A stretch of 64,000 nt of DNA. Origin: Chromobotia macracanthus. Its lineage: Eukaryota; Chordata; Actinopteri; Cypriniformes; Botiidae. How positions within the stretch are numbered: position 1 is the first letter of the stretch; each line of letters opens with the position of its first letter. The notes beneath the pieces were generated by a model. That model was not told the DNA's origin. It ran no database searches and saw only the letters and a program-made list of their open reading frames with translations. Shown here one piece after another: positions 1-11,262 of this stretch. The position numbers and the translations under genes were made by a program. Location of the stretch: assembly GCA_036877525.1 (NCBI GenBank), contig JAZGTH010000099.1, forward strand, positions 2,667,897 to 2,731,896, in the 5' to 3' direction.

Positions 1-1028
1 CACTGAAAGTGATTGTACTTCTTTAGAAAGCTCAGGAAGTTCAACATGCCATGAAAACTGCTTATCAACTTTTATAAACGTACCTTGTATACGTGTAACT
101 GAAAGTGTGTTAAGAAGCTGGTTGATATTGTATGGAAATAGCAGAATCAAATGTCATTGCCAAAAGTTACAAGGAGTGCAGAGAGAATCACTGCTGCTCT
201 TCTAACCAATGATGAGCACCAAACACACACACACGTGTATATATAAAAGTATCAATAGGTTTATGTCTATGGAAATAAAAATATAAAAGGTAGAAATGTA
301 AAACATAAAAATCTGTAGGTGTATGGAAATTCCCCACAAAACACAAAAATGTATGTATTTAATATTTATATAATGTACCCAAATATATCACCAGCTGTTA
401 TGATGGTAAGGTGAGGACTGCAGGTGAGGATGCTTTTGTATTGCATATGACAATAAATGTGCTTAATCTTAAAAAGGGCTGCATGCACTTAAACACATAC
501 CTAATCAATTGTACAACACTGGTCATTCTTCTGATCTATTTGTTTTCTATTCTGTTTCTCTCTGTCTTACTCTTAAAACTCAGCCCTGCAGTATTGCACA
601 AATGTCAGGTTTCTCATTTGTAAGTCGCTTTGTTTATCAGATTTTCTTAAACAACAATTAGAATTCCAAATGATGCACTTGTTAACAGATGTCTTTCAGA
701 AACACGTGCAGACAGGGTGGATATTTTCATGTTTGCACTATATGGCTCTTCATTCAAAGTGCATTGCATAAAACAAACGTTTTGCATAAAATGCAATGCA
801 TCAAAATTTGAGTAGGAAAATAAAGCAAAGTTTAAATAAATGTTGAGAGCACAAAGTGAAAACACTTGAACAAATAGATCCTTCAGAAGCCAGTGGAGTC
901 TGTTGGTCTTCACTCTTGTTTGTTGTTTCAGGTAAACTGGAATGTTTTTCTACTGTCATTTAAAAGTTTATCTCCTGTACCAGTTCTTCACTTTATTTAT
1001 TTAAATATGTGCTTGTCCTGTGTTTCAG
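1..1028. other. 5' flank of the lectin gene
   Basis: AT-rich non-coding DNA with a short CA/TG run near 220-240. No convincing coding exon is visible on either strand. The first coding lectin exon begins after a TTTCAG acceptor ending at 1028, so a 5' UTR exon probably lies here or left of the window, but I cannot place it. Bases about 655-880 resemble a second stretch at about 8540-8830 (see findings). Confidence 0.5.
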
Positions 1029-1056
1029 ATTCATCACATGCTGTAAATCATCACCA

Positions 1057-4000
1057 ATGGAAAGACTGATTCATGTTCTGCTGATTTCAGGTCAGTGTGT
1101 AACTCTACACAGGGGGTTTGGGTAGATTTTGGTGTTCAGTAATTGCTGATGAAGGATTTGGAAGTTGTTGGGAGTGTTTTCTTCACCATCAGTGTTTTAG
1201 AGCTGAATTCATCCACAGGAAACTGTAACTAAATAGAACAAAATGTTACTTAATATATCAAATACTATGTAAACAGCGGAGTAAATCACCATGATTTGAA
1301 TTTTTTCACATTTGAAATATCTGATTTAATTTTTACATTAAGCCCTGGTTAATTTCCTGACCTTGTATCTGTATAAATATGAAATAAATAATGCAACATA
1401 CTTTACGTACGATACCGGTCAAAGGTTTGGAAGCACTCATTCTCTATTAATATTTGTATCACATTTTAGAATAGTAGTAAACTCATCACAACTATGAAAT
1501 TATGTTGTGACTAAAGAAACTTAAAGTAAACTAGGTTATATTCTAGCATATTCAATGCATATGTCACCCTTTGTCTAGAAGTGACAAAATGTTTTCTTGA
1601 AATTTTATCACCCAGTTTCTTGAGGAATCATTAAAACAAGAGTTCCACAAAAAGAGACTAAAACAAGAGATTGAAGGAGTTCCTCTCTATTCTGCACTCT
1701 TATAGGCTGCTTTTTAATTTTTTGTCCTAAAACATTGTTTTGAATAAAATTGTAATTTTACATACAGAAATTAATATGTTGGCACAATTATATTTTCGTC
1801 TACAATAATAATTGTAAACATTTAAACATACAGCCTCAGATGAAAAGATTTTTAAGATGATTAAAACATTTCAGTCAAGTGTTTCCAAACTTAATGACCG
1901 GTACTGTATATTTAGTCAGATTAATTTGTATGGCACTTTTCACGCATCGTTTTAAAGCGCAGCAAATACAGAATAATATTTCTAATATAAAATTATACAT
2001 GCAGAAAATTTACATGAAATACTTTTATAATACTTTATTAAACTAAAATCAAGAGGTTAGTGCTCTATCATGACAACATCAAAGTTTAATTGTTGCCCTT
2101 TAATTGCATTTTATTTACACAGATTCAGAACTCTCTGAATAAGTGCAGAATAATGTTGCATATATTCTATAGTAAAGTATCTTTTTCAAATGCATAGTCA
2201 TAGGTGGATATACAGTATTTACCATTGAATTAATCAGTGGTTTAACATACTGTATATGTCAAAAAGAGTTACTGACATTTAGAATGTAACCGACCAAAGC
2301 CGTTACAAACATGCAAGGCTGTAAATTATAATTTAGTCATTAAAGCCAAAGAAGTATTTGCATCATTCTGAGTCGGTCACTGTAATGCTGTCAGACGCAA
2401 TGGAAACAGCCTGAGTTGGGGACTGTCTGAAGAATAATCTAGTGCAATCAAACCACCACAAATGGTCCAGAATACAGCAACACATCAACTGAAGAGGGCC
2501 CATGTTATACCCCTCCTGGTCTCCTGCACTGTAGTGAAGTCATGTGCTGATTGATAGTAGTACAAGGATACTTTAAAATACATTCTAGATGTAACTGGAT
2601 GTTGTCTACCTTTATTTGTACATTACACAACTAAACAGCAAGTAAAATTAACTCTTGATTGTTAGTAGACAACTTTTTATCTAATTCTAATTAATACTAA
2701 TTAGTCAATATAAAACTAATGATCAATATAAAACTAATTAGAATTAAGGGAATAAAAGTCATAAAAGTAATCCATACAACATCAGTAGATTAATGTCTTC
2801 TGAAGCGAAATGAGACATTTGTGAAAGCGATTCATCACGTATCATGACAGATCAGAGTACTAAATTCAAATATGGTGGCTTGTTGTTAAGGTCAAATCCC
2901 ATTGGTTTTTGCAATGTTCCTTCTCACAACGCATATGAAAACTAGTCAGGTAACATGAGAACCAATGAGATTTGATGTTATTAACAGCACAAAAAACTGA
3001 CACACTGATCCTAAAGATGAACAAGCAGCTGATTAAACTTGAGACTGTAGTTGAAACTTGTAGTTGAATGGTTCCAGGCAATCGTTTTCTCAGATGAAAT
3101 GAGGTAACTTCCATGATGTGATTACAGCAACATACTGTAAAGAAAGAGAGCTGTAAATTAATAGTATACCTTGCCTGCACTGTAATTCTTGTAATTCTAA
3201 TTCATTTACGACTTTGCATTCATGATATGATAAACAGTGACATATTAAAGGAATCTTACCTGCAGCTCATTCACTCCTGAAGTTTAAGTCATTTGATTGG
3301 CCCTTCTGATCAAACTATTTAACATAATTATCAAAGGACCCTTAACATTTAACTCAACATTTTTTCTCAGTAGGGCTCTGTAAATGTATCCAGGGCTTCC
3401 CACATGACTATCTTCTCATCCAGCAGCAGAAGACCTGGGACGAGGCACAGGCTTACTGCAGACAGAATCACATTGATCTGGCCACTTTTCAGATCAATGA
3501 AGACTGGACTGAACTACTAGAAGCAGTTGGACCTGCAATGACTCCAGTGTGGACTGGACTGTACAATGACCTTAATGGCTGGCGGTGGTCTTACAAAGAT
3601 GAGAAAATTACATTTGTGACATGGGAACCTGACCAACCAAACAATAAATATGCAAACCAGTACTGTGTTGTAATAGATGTTAACTCATGGAATGATTATA
3701 CTTGTACAGAAGCACTTCCATTTCTTTGCTACAGTGGTAAGAAATAATACCAACACATTTTAATATTGCTTATATTCTAGAAAAGAATGTACAGTATTGT
3801 TATTAATACATAGTAACTATTTCCTCCCATTAATGTATTACTCCCATTTGTAATCTCTCATTTTCACTAAATATTGATCAGCAGGAATTGATCTGTTCTT
3901 TGTACAATTGATTTTCCTGCTCAACAAACAATAACCACTGATGTCTACTGTAAAGTTTAGGATTGTCTACTGTAAAGTTTAGGATTGCACCCATAGGCTT

Positions 4001-5594
4001 GGTTTTAATTATGAACTAGTTGTTCAGCTCAGTCACACTGGTTATTAGTCTACTCATTGGGCACATTTATCAGTCAGTAATCTTGAAATAGCAAAATATC
4101 AACCTGGTCAATTAAACCAATCAGGCCTCAGCACTGGCCACAGCACCTTTTACGAAAGGTACAGCATAAAAAAATCAACTATTTTGTTCATGTCTTCTTA
4201 CAGAGAATGAAACAAACAGCAACAGGTTTGTTTTATTCACTAACAAAGAGAACTGGCATGATGCTCAGAGCTACTGCAGACAGCATTACACAGATCTGGC
4301 CACCATTCGGAGTCAGACTGAGAATGAGCAGCTGGTGAACATGAGAACTTCATTGTATAAAGTATGGATTGGACTGTACAGGGACTGGTGGAGGTGGTCA
4401 GATGGAACAACGTTTGACAAGTCCTCTGTTACCTGGATGACTGCACAGCCTGACATAGATCAGCACACCCGAATCTGTGGAGTTGCAGGTCCTGATGGTC
4501 TGTTAGATGATCGGTTCTGCTCAGATGTCTTTCCTTTCATCTGCAAGATTTGTAAGTTTTTGTGTGATTCTCAGCTACTCGTCTTACATTACAAGCACCA
4601 TAAATTGCTATGGTGGAACAGTGTCTATAAAGGGGTCTTAAATATGCCCTTTAACAAAGTCTTGATTTTGTTTTGGGTTCTACTACAGCATCTCTCTTCC
4701 CAGTCTCTCTCTAACATGCTGTTTAATTCAGATCTCTATAAAACCCATCCTCCCAAAAAGTATAATGTGCGCTTACTAGCGCTATAACGTACTATGTTTT
4801 GTGCTAGTGGTACAAAACATAGTAGAAACACAACTAAACTCAGATGTGGACAGACAAAGAAGTGAACTAAAACAAGGGTATAAACACACAAGAGAAGAAG
4901 TGAAGCAATTCAACAACACACAGGCAATAATGATAGTAATGAAGTAACTATAGTAATGAACAAGAACCTAACTAAGGTTAACAATACAATAATAAACTCA
5001 ATGAACAAGGGAACACAAGGTAACATCTAAAAGTCTGTAAACTGAATGTAAAATAACGTAACTGAAGTAGTAAAAGTAGTAGTACTGCTAAAAAGCAGTA
5101 AAAACCATGAGGACCTCTTTAAACAAGTACAGGGACAAGACTGCTGAACCCTCCGTGAAAGAACCCTGACCAGGATGATGTGACAACCTGCTTATGTATG
5201 TGGTACATTACACACAAGAAGAAACTTGTTAATGTTGTTATCCCTAAATTTTCCACCAGCCAATAATAAATGAAACTTACAGATTCAAGGAAACAGATAG
5301 TGAGAGTGGAGGTGAACTCTGGTCAGTATCTAAATGATCCTGCAGTGATGGAGATCATCTTACAGTGGGTAAGTGTTAAACTGGAATACATGCAGTCCTC
5401 TATGCAGTAAAGGACAAAATGGAGTTGGCAAAAATTTTGATTCATTCAGTATGTAGCAGCAATGAAGGATTGATTGTGTTCTTCAGATAAAGCAGAAACT
5501 GAAGGATCATGGGATAGAAGACACAAGATTGTCATGGAGAGTGCAGCCTGACAGAAATGTGTTTTCACTGAAACATGTTTGTGATGGTGGTTAG
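1057..5594 (+). CDS. Secreted C-type lectin with two tandem CTLDs (five coding exons, 313 aa)
   Basis: Coding exons are 1057-1090, 3371-3736, 4204-4551, 5283-5368 and 5487-5594. All junctions are GT/AG, the phases agree (1,1,1,0), and the joined frame has no internal stop. Exon 1 starts at MERLIHVLLIS, a short hydrophobic signal-peptide start. Exon 2 (about aa 13-133) is a lectin domain with a WTGLYND core (WIGL position), a QPN tripeptide in WEPDQPNN and the calcium-binding WND triplet before the last cysteines. Exon 3 (about aa 135-249) is a second domain with WIGLYRD and QPD, but LDD stands where WND is expected. The last two exons encode a tail (NDPAVMEIILQW, IKQKLKDHGIEDTRLSWRVQPD) that I recognise from the large teleost family of small lectins resembling mannose-receptor CTLDs. 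No transmembrane segment is visible, so it is likely secreted. The ligand is unknown. Domain calls are secure; orthology to a named gene is not. Confidence 0.85.
1413..1903. mobile_element. Tc1-like MITE, copy 1 (lectin intron 1)
   Basis: The left end reads TACCGGTCAAAGGTTTGGAA. The right end, CCAAACTTAATGACCGGTA, is its near-perfect reverse complement, which defines inverted termini about 490 bp apart. There is no transposase frame between them, so this is a non-autonomous element. The terminus resembles the widespread fish Tc1-type end CAGTCAAAAGTTTGGA. A related copy starts at 7728. Confidence 0.65.
2681..2746. repeat. AT-rich inverted and direct repeat
   Basis: TAATTCTAATTA on the left is mirrored by TAATTAGAATTA on the right, and the 15-mer CAATATAAAACTAAT occurs twice between them. 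The stretch could extrude as a small cruciform. No function is inferred. Confidence 0.5.
3943..3986. repeat. 22-bp tandem duplication
   Basis: The string around CTACTGTAAAGTTTAGGATT occurs twice head to tail in lectin intron 2, a simple local duplication with no interruption. Confidence 0.7.
4790..4824. repeat. Perfect 13-bp hairpin
   Basis: TACTATGTTTTGT (4790-4802) and ACAAAACATAGTA (4812-4824) are exact reverse complements separated by a 9-base loop. It lies in lectin intron 3. One of four short, exact hairpins in introns of this window. Confidence 0.75.
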
Positions 5595-7310
5595 ATGGTG
5601 GTTGTGATGTTAAATAATATTTAACAAGGGATTGTCAGAATCTGCAAGAAATTCCTCCTCCTCTCTGATTAATTCATGTTTATTTAGAAATGAATCACAA
5701 AAACCCAAATTAAATATCTGTAATCAGTGAATTGACAAAAAGTGTCTTAAGAAGTGAATATATTGTTTGTTGTATTTCCATATAATTAAACATGGAATTG
5801 ACTGTAGTTCACAGCAATACATGGTACAATCAAAGGCAAGAAAATGCAAGAGTTTCTCTGTCTGAATTCAAATTAGGAGCCGTTAACACAGGACACATTT
5901 AAAAAATGTAAATAATCATACTGAATCAAGGTTAAATTTTCAGCTGTTTATAATACCTACTGGAATAGAATAACAGACTCAACACATATTATATATTCTG
6001 TATAATGTAAATGTATCATCTGTTGCTAATGATTCTCATGAAACTGGTTAGTAAATAATGCATGTCTAGTGGGGAATTAAATTGCATCAAAGTGTTCAAT
6101 TAGGAATCAAGGCCTGAAGGGGCAAAGACCCCTGTTAGTATATCTGTTAGGGTTAGGTTAGTGTTGGTCTAAGGCAGCCCATAGAGCGGGATGGTAAAAG
6201 TTACAGTGAAATTTGGAACACACAGACAGAGGACAGTCTGAAATGTAATCATACCAAATCTGGTGTCTCCCTCTAGCACCACTAATTTTAAGGTTTAAAG
6301 TTTCATTCATGTTTGTACCTTTTGACTCGTAAATCTTAGAAAAAAATCATCATCATCTTTCTCTCCTTTTTGAATTTTTGAAAAAAATACTTTCTTTAAA
6401 AACTTTTTTTAAATGTATGTTTTTCCAATTTGCATAAAATTCAGTTTATAGCCTCTAGACAGACAGTTTATAGCCTCTAGACAAGTTTTTTGATAAACCT
6501 GACTATTCATGATTAATGCAAATGAGTTTGACAAAAAGCAAAACAAATGGATGTGTTGCTGTATCTTCGCAACACTTTTGTGTATTGAAATGGAACTTGC
6601 TATGTGTCATCACAGTACATGCACAGTTTTGTCACAGCACCACCAAATGGTTGACGAATAATTCCTTAACAATTTTAATAGTACAATACCAAAAAGCACC
6701 TGAGCAAATTTGGTGCCACATTGATCAAAATGTGTAAACCATTTCATGCTGTTGTAAGTGGTTTTAGCTGTTTGTTATTTCTTAAACACCTCATCAGTGA
6801 TGTCCAGAAATATTTTACTTTGTACCCATGGTGGGATATTCAGATTTATTTTCTTTATTTATTTTGTTTTTTAATAAATGTTAATCAAGCTTAGGACTTC
6901 ACGTTTAACTCTGTATTAACCACATTATAAAATGTTCAAAAATATAAATAAATCAAGTTTACTAATATCCACAAAAATGTGATTGTGACAGATGACCTTT
7001 GACACTTTAAAAGCCCCATAATGTCACTGAGCATACTACGAAGGGGTGACACCATGAATAAGGGAAACTTTCAAAGACCTATTTTATGTCAAAGATGGAA
7101 TATAACTGTATTTATGTATTTTAGTTTATTTGTTGTTCATGGGCAATCACATTTTAATTTATTCATTTAACACTGAACTACATCAAATCTGTTTTAACTG
7201 ACACTTCCTGCTGCCAGCTGGTGGCACTGTCATCAGTCCCCAGAACCAAATATCAGCTCACTCAATTCACAATTCATGCAGCAGATATGACGGACTTCCT
7301 GATCCAGAAC
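5595..7310. other. Intergenic DNA with decayed repeats
   Basis: Follows the lectin stop codon, so the start is probably 3' UTR. I could not fix a poly(A) site. At about 6441-6482 a 20-bp string (CAGTTTATAGCCTCTAGACA) is duplicated. The stretches 6100-6300 and 6540-6730 (around CTCTAGCACCAC and CACAGCACCACC) look like remnants of one dispersed repeat also common in cyprinid genomes, judged from memory. No coding exon is supported. Confidence 0.4.
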
Positions 7311-7311
7311 A

Positions 7312-8486
7312 CATTTACATTTATACATTTAGCTTTTATCCAAATCGATCTAGAAAGAGAGAGCATTTAACATTTTGCCATAAGAGCCAACAAGCCTAAT
7401 TTACAAAGCTACATTTACAGGTAGGGTAGAGGGACACCTCTACCCTAGGGACATTTTTTAATACTATATTAAGCAAAGTTAAACAGCTGAAATTTAGGGA
7501 TTAGTCAGGTGTCTGTGGAACAGGTGTCCCACCAGAGAGGAACAGAATAGGTGGATGTGGGTAGGATTGACTGTCCTGAGGACCAGTATTAGAGACTTCT
7601 GATGTCTGATGCAGGCGGCTACAGATAGCTAGTGGAGTGAGATCAGGAGGGGTGTGATGTGGGCTTTCTTTGACTGATTGAAGACCAGATGTGCTGCTGC
7701 ATTCTGGATTATTTGGCCACATGGCACTACCAGTCAAAAGTTTGGAAACACATACTTTTTCTTTGTTCAGATTTTTTTTATTTATGAATAATAGTAAACT
7801 TATCAAAACTATGAAATAACACAAATGTAACTTTAGGAATTATGTTGTGACTAAAGAAAATTAAAAATAAGGTAAAATAGGATATATTCTAGCATATTCA
7901 ATATAGTCACCCTCCGTCTAGAATTTACAAAACTTTTCTAGACATTTTCCATCACCCAGTTTCCCTGGCTGGCAGCCAAAATGTATCCCACAAGAAGAGA
8001 CCATTTTGCAGTCTGCTGCAGACATGACTGGTAATCAATTAGTTTGAAATATATGTCCCATCACAAACAGCTGAACCAGTATAAATAATGTTGAAGCCTA
8101 ACCATAATACTACTGCCTTTATGACAGTCTGGGAAGGATGCAGCCCAAAACAGAAACAGTTTTAACTTTGCTTTCTGCCATAGTTAAACATGCCAGCATT
8201 TAACGAGTCAGCCAATCACATATGATCATGGAGTTTCATATGAATATTTCAGTAGACACACAAATGAACCGTGTGCAATTAGCAATATTTTTACAACTGA
8301 ATGTTATTTCAAATCTATTCTTGTTTTTCCTCTTGTAAAAACTGTATTATCACTTGTTTTGCAAGCCCTTTCTTTATCTCACCCTTGAAACTTGGTACTG
8401 CCAAATTTAGACAATGTATACAAATGTGATGTTCCTTATTTAAGATGCCCTGGATAAAATAATCTGCTAAATGACTAAATGTACAA
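7312..8486. mobile_element. Composite repeat bounded by inverted retroposon-like tails
   Basis: ACATTTACATTTATACATTT followed by TTTTATCC at 7312-7342 is an imperfect reverse complement of TGGATAAAATAATCTGCTAA followed by ATGACTAAATGTA at 8450-8482. The sequence resembles the 3' tail shared by fish V-type SINEs and their partner LINEs (TTTGGATAAAAGC...TAAATG). Either two such tails lie in opposite orientation, or they are the ends of one non-autonomous element. A Tc1-like MITE has landed inside at 7728. Confidence 0.45.
7728..7968. mobile_element. Tc1-like MITE, copy 2 (truncated)
   Basis: Starts TACCAGTCAAAAGTTTGGAA. For about 240 bp it is clearly related to the element at 1413, sharing AATTATGTTGTGACTAAAGA, TATATTCTAGCATATTCAAT and a run ending in ATCACCCAGTTTC. 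No matching right terminus follows, so the copy is truncated or its other end has diverged. Confidence 0.6.
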
Positions 8487-8539
8487 CACTTGTTTCTGAC
8501 ATGTTTACATTTGAGAATGTTAATGAATCCGATCTTTGT

Positions 8540-8830
8540 AAAATGTTTATCAGATGTTTGTGCACAAAAATAGAATTCCACCAATCACTCTTCACCAAGA
8601 GTGTTCAACAACATGTGATCAGGGTTGACTATTTTCATACTCTGTTCGCAATATGCTCTTCATTCAAATAGAATTGCAAAGTGTGAATGGAATTCAGTTT
8701 CTGTGTCTTTAAACTCATTTTGCATTACAGCAAAAAAATTTCTTAAAAGACGATGCGTACGCATTTGTGTAGGTAAATACAGACAAATTAAAAGAATGAA
8801 GAGAGCACAAAGCGAATATGCTCATAGACT
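8540..8830 (+). repeat. Diverged copy of the lectin 5' flank
   Basis: Shared strings in the same order as 655-880 include AGAATTCCA, ATTTTCATACTCTG-like and ATATGCTCTTCATTCAAA (versus ATATGGCTCTTCATTCAAAG), and GAGAGCACAAAGCGAA (versus GAGAGCACAAAGTGAA). It is therefore a relic of a second copy of the region immediately upstream of the lectin gene. No lectin exon follows it, so it may be all that remains of a tandem duplicate, or it may be a dispersed repeat. Confidence 0.5.
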
Positions 8831-9129
8831 TTAACGAAATATTACAATCAGAAAATAACTAGATACTGGTATAATAAATTGAGATCAGCTTGTGAACGTA
8901 AGTCACAAGTTAACAAGTTTCCAGAGTAATACATGAGCAGCGTTGTGACTAGAAAATAGACTAGAATGTACTAGATTAGTGGAGGACAAACTTATGTTGG
9001 CTTGACAAAGTGTATAATGGTTTGAAATACAGGCCTGACATTCTCTAACACAATGGTAACAAGTTTAACATGTTCTAGTATATTGTTAACATTTTAACAA
9101 TATAATGCTGAGATATGACTTGTTCATTT

Positions 9130-9520
9130 CATTACATGGTTGCTAGGGCGCTGAAAATGGTTGCTAGAGTGTAGCTAGACAGTTTACAGACAGCTACACA
9201 GAGTAAAAGTAATAGAAATGTGTCTGAATCAAAAGAGCCAACTCCCATGTCTCTATGATGTTCTGGTGCTGAAATATGGCTAATTCGTTTTTGTGGCTAG
9301 GGTGCTCTAGAATGGTTGCATGGTTGCATCTAAAAGGCATGGCTGGAAAGTTTCCGTGATGATGATTAAAGACTACTTGCCAGTAGTCAAAAAAACCACG
9401 CACTTAAACAAGCCACACACAATGTTCTGATGCCTCTCACCATTTTTAATGGAAGTCAATGGGGTGGTTTCTAGGGTACTGTAACTGGTTGCTAGGGCGT
9501 GGCTATTACGTTTTCATGTC
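9130..9520. repeat. GGTTGCTAGGG-type dispersed repeat
   Basis: Degenerate copies of GGTTGCTAGGGCG, GGTTGCTAGAGTG, TGGCTAGGGTGC and GGTTGCTAGGGCGTGGC recur over about 400 bp, separated by text such as AATGGAAGTCAATGGGG. I recognise this style of repeat from cyprinid introns. It contains half-site look-alikes of the RFX X-box, so X-box searches here will give false hits. Confidence 0.5.
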
Positions 9521-9539
9521 ATCATTTGTTGCTGATTGC

Positions 9540-11130
9540 TAAGCCGTGATATGACCCACCTCCAAACGTCTACGACATTGTAACGCGGAGCTCTGACGTA
9601 ACAAACTTCAGCTCATTGTTACGTCTGGATCGTTTCGTTTCTGTCCTCAACCCCTCGATTTATCGCCTCATTCACGCTTGATTTCTACATTTCGAGTATT
9701 GAAATGGATTCGTGGTTTTTGTCCGTCTTATTATGTTAGCTTGACAAAGCTGAGCCGCGATGTTTGAAGAGAAAACTCTATAATGGGAAAGTTCACGACT
9801 TTATTTTGACTTCAAAACAGATTTAGGATAAAGACTTGTTAAGAAGTTTATTTTATTACGAGTGTAGTTTAATTTACTTTTGTTTTGTTGATTTGTTTCA
9901 TCAGCATTTGTTTTGCGTGTCGTGAGAGTTGTAGATAAAGCTCATCGTGCTGTATTTGTTACTGAGAAAGTTACGGTAAAGGAAACACGAAGACTTTATT
10001 CACCCTGTAAACCATCTTGTCGCTGAAACCGCCTCTCATGCCTTTTCCTCAGCTTGCAAGTCTTTATATGCGACATCACATTGCAACATTGTTTATTATT
10101 CGGATGTAGTTTTCTTAATTAATCTTTTCTTTTTGTCTGTTTACAGGTATTTGTTTTAAAATGGATTACAACAGTAGACATCATCAGTGTACATTTATAT
10201 CGTCAATGTTTCTGAAAGCACGAACATTAACCCACTTGCTAAACGTGTCGTCAGAAATGCTACATGATCACGGAGCCCGCTACATCACCTGGGCCAAATA
10301 CAGGAAGTACGTCATAAGTAGTCAAACGTCAGAGACCTTTATCACACGTCCTATTTCCGGTACCAACGCGACACAGCCAAACTAACGGCAGAATCTGGTG
10401 TTATTGAAGCGTACCGGGCTGCTCTAAACAACATCAGCCTTATCTCAGTTTTCCCCACACAAAGAACCGATGAAAGCCTGGGTGAGACTAACACGGCGGG
10501 ATGAAGAAAGTTAGTCTTGATTATTAACGATTGTAACATGACATGAGCAGGCTTGCGTTAGCATCTATTTCTTTGTAGACTGCGCAAACTGAATAGAAAC
10601 GCCTTACTGTACACATACAGTTTATTTTCTCAAATTCTGTAAATCGACACACTTACAGGTTGCTTTATTTAGGCTACGTCTATGTTAAACAAAATTCGTA
10701 GCAAAACGTCTTCCTTAGTAGCTGTAGCTAACAGGATAACTAGCAACCAGAATATGTTGACATTGCAATTGACTTGTTAAAAAATGAACTTTTAGGAGAA
10801 GAACTTGTGTCCCTAATGTAAACAGAGAGGATGTCATCTGTTTTGCTAGCCAACCCGGAAGAGTCGACACCGCTTCGACGAGCACTTCCGCCGTGATAAA
10901 ACGCTAGTGCGAAGAAACATCCCGAACGGCGTTGAGAAAAACAACAGCAATCACATGACATTACTGGTCGTCAGTGTGCAACGTCACCTGCTATTTGGAC
11001 AATAATTCACAGTTAAACAGCGAAACTAACAAACCTAATTAGACTTTACACAACAATTTGACAATACATGTTTAAGTTCAATGAAAGCGTTTTCCGCGCA
11101 GTGGGCTGACCACAGGGCTGTTCATCCCGG
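9540..11130. promoter_or_regulatory. CpG-richer region upstream of TTLL1
   Basis: CpG dinucleotides are clearly more frequent than in the flanks, for example around 9560-9680, 10270-10390 and 10850-10930. CRE-like strings (TGACGTAA near 9593, TACGTCAT near 10308) and ETS-type strings (CCGGAAG near 10855, CTTCCG near 10886) are present. A 74-codon + strand frame at 10161-10385 and a 73-codon - strand frame at 10740-10961 match nothing I recognise. This may be a broad or bidirectional promoter for TTLL1 and an unidentified transcript. Beyond that I see nothing. Confidence 0.4.
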
Positions 11131-11133
11131 TAA

Positions 11134-11174
11134 TGACGTCTCTCCGGAAGAGCCGAGTGGTTGCTATGGGTCTC
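11134..11174 (+). promoter_or_regulatory. Probable TTLL1 core promoter: CRE-like, ETS and X-box motifs
   Basis: Within 41 bp lie TGACGTC (11134-11140), CCGGAAG (11144-11150) and GTTGCTATGGGTCTC (11160-11174). The reverse complement of the last, GAGACC-CAT-AGCAAC, fits the RFX X-box consensus GTNRCC-N(0-3)-RGYAAC with one mismatch. RFX factors drive many ciliary genes and TTLL1 acts on axonemal tubulin, so the site is plausible. It lies about 90 bp before the donor of the likely first exon. The transcription start is not determined. Confidence 0.5.
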
Positions 11175-11262
11175 CCGGTGCTGTTATTATGATCACCGTC
11201 ATATCACTTTCTCTTTGACGATGAATTGATCTTTGCATTGATCACTGATCGCATTCAGTGCT
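11175..11262 (+). other. ttll1: Probable non-coding 5' UTR exon of TTLL1 (start uncertain)
   Basis: A strong donor, CT|GTAAGT at 11262/11263, follows the promoter motif cluster. The next acceptor on this strand that leads into TTLL1 is at 12102. The first 18 bases of the exon at 12103 are untranslated, so an upstream leader exon is required. The 5' boundary given here is arbitrary. Confidence 0.4.

Noticed and set aside
7501..7824. 107-codon minus-strand frame
   Set aside because: Lies across a composite repeat and the start of a Tc1-like MITE; no protein similarity recognised.
10161..10385. 74-codon + strand frame starting MDYNSRHHQ
   Set aside because: No recognised family and no matching downstream exon; kept only as part of the CpG-rich region note.
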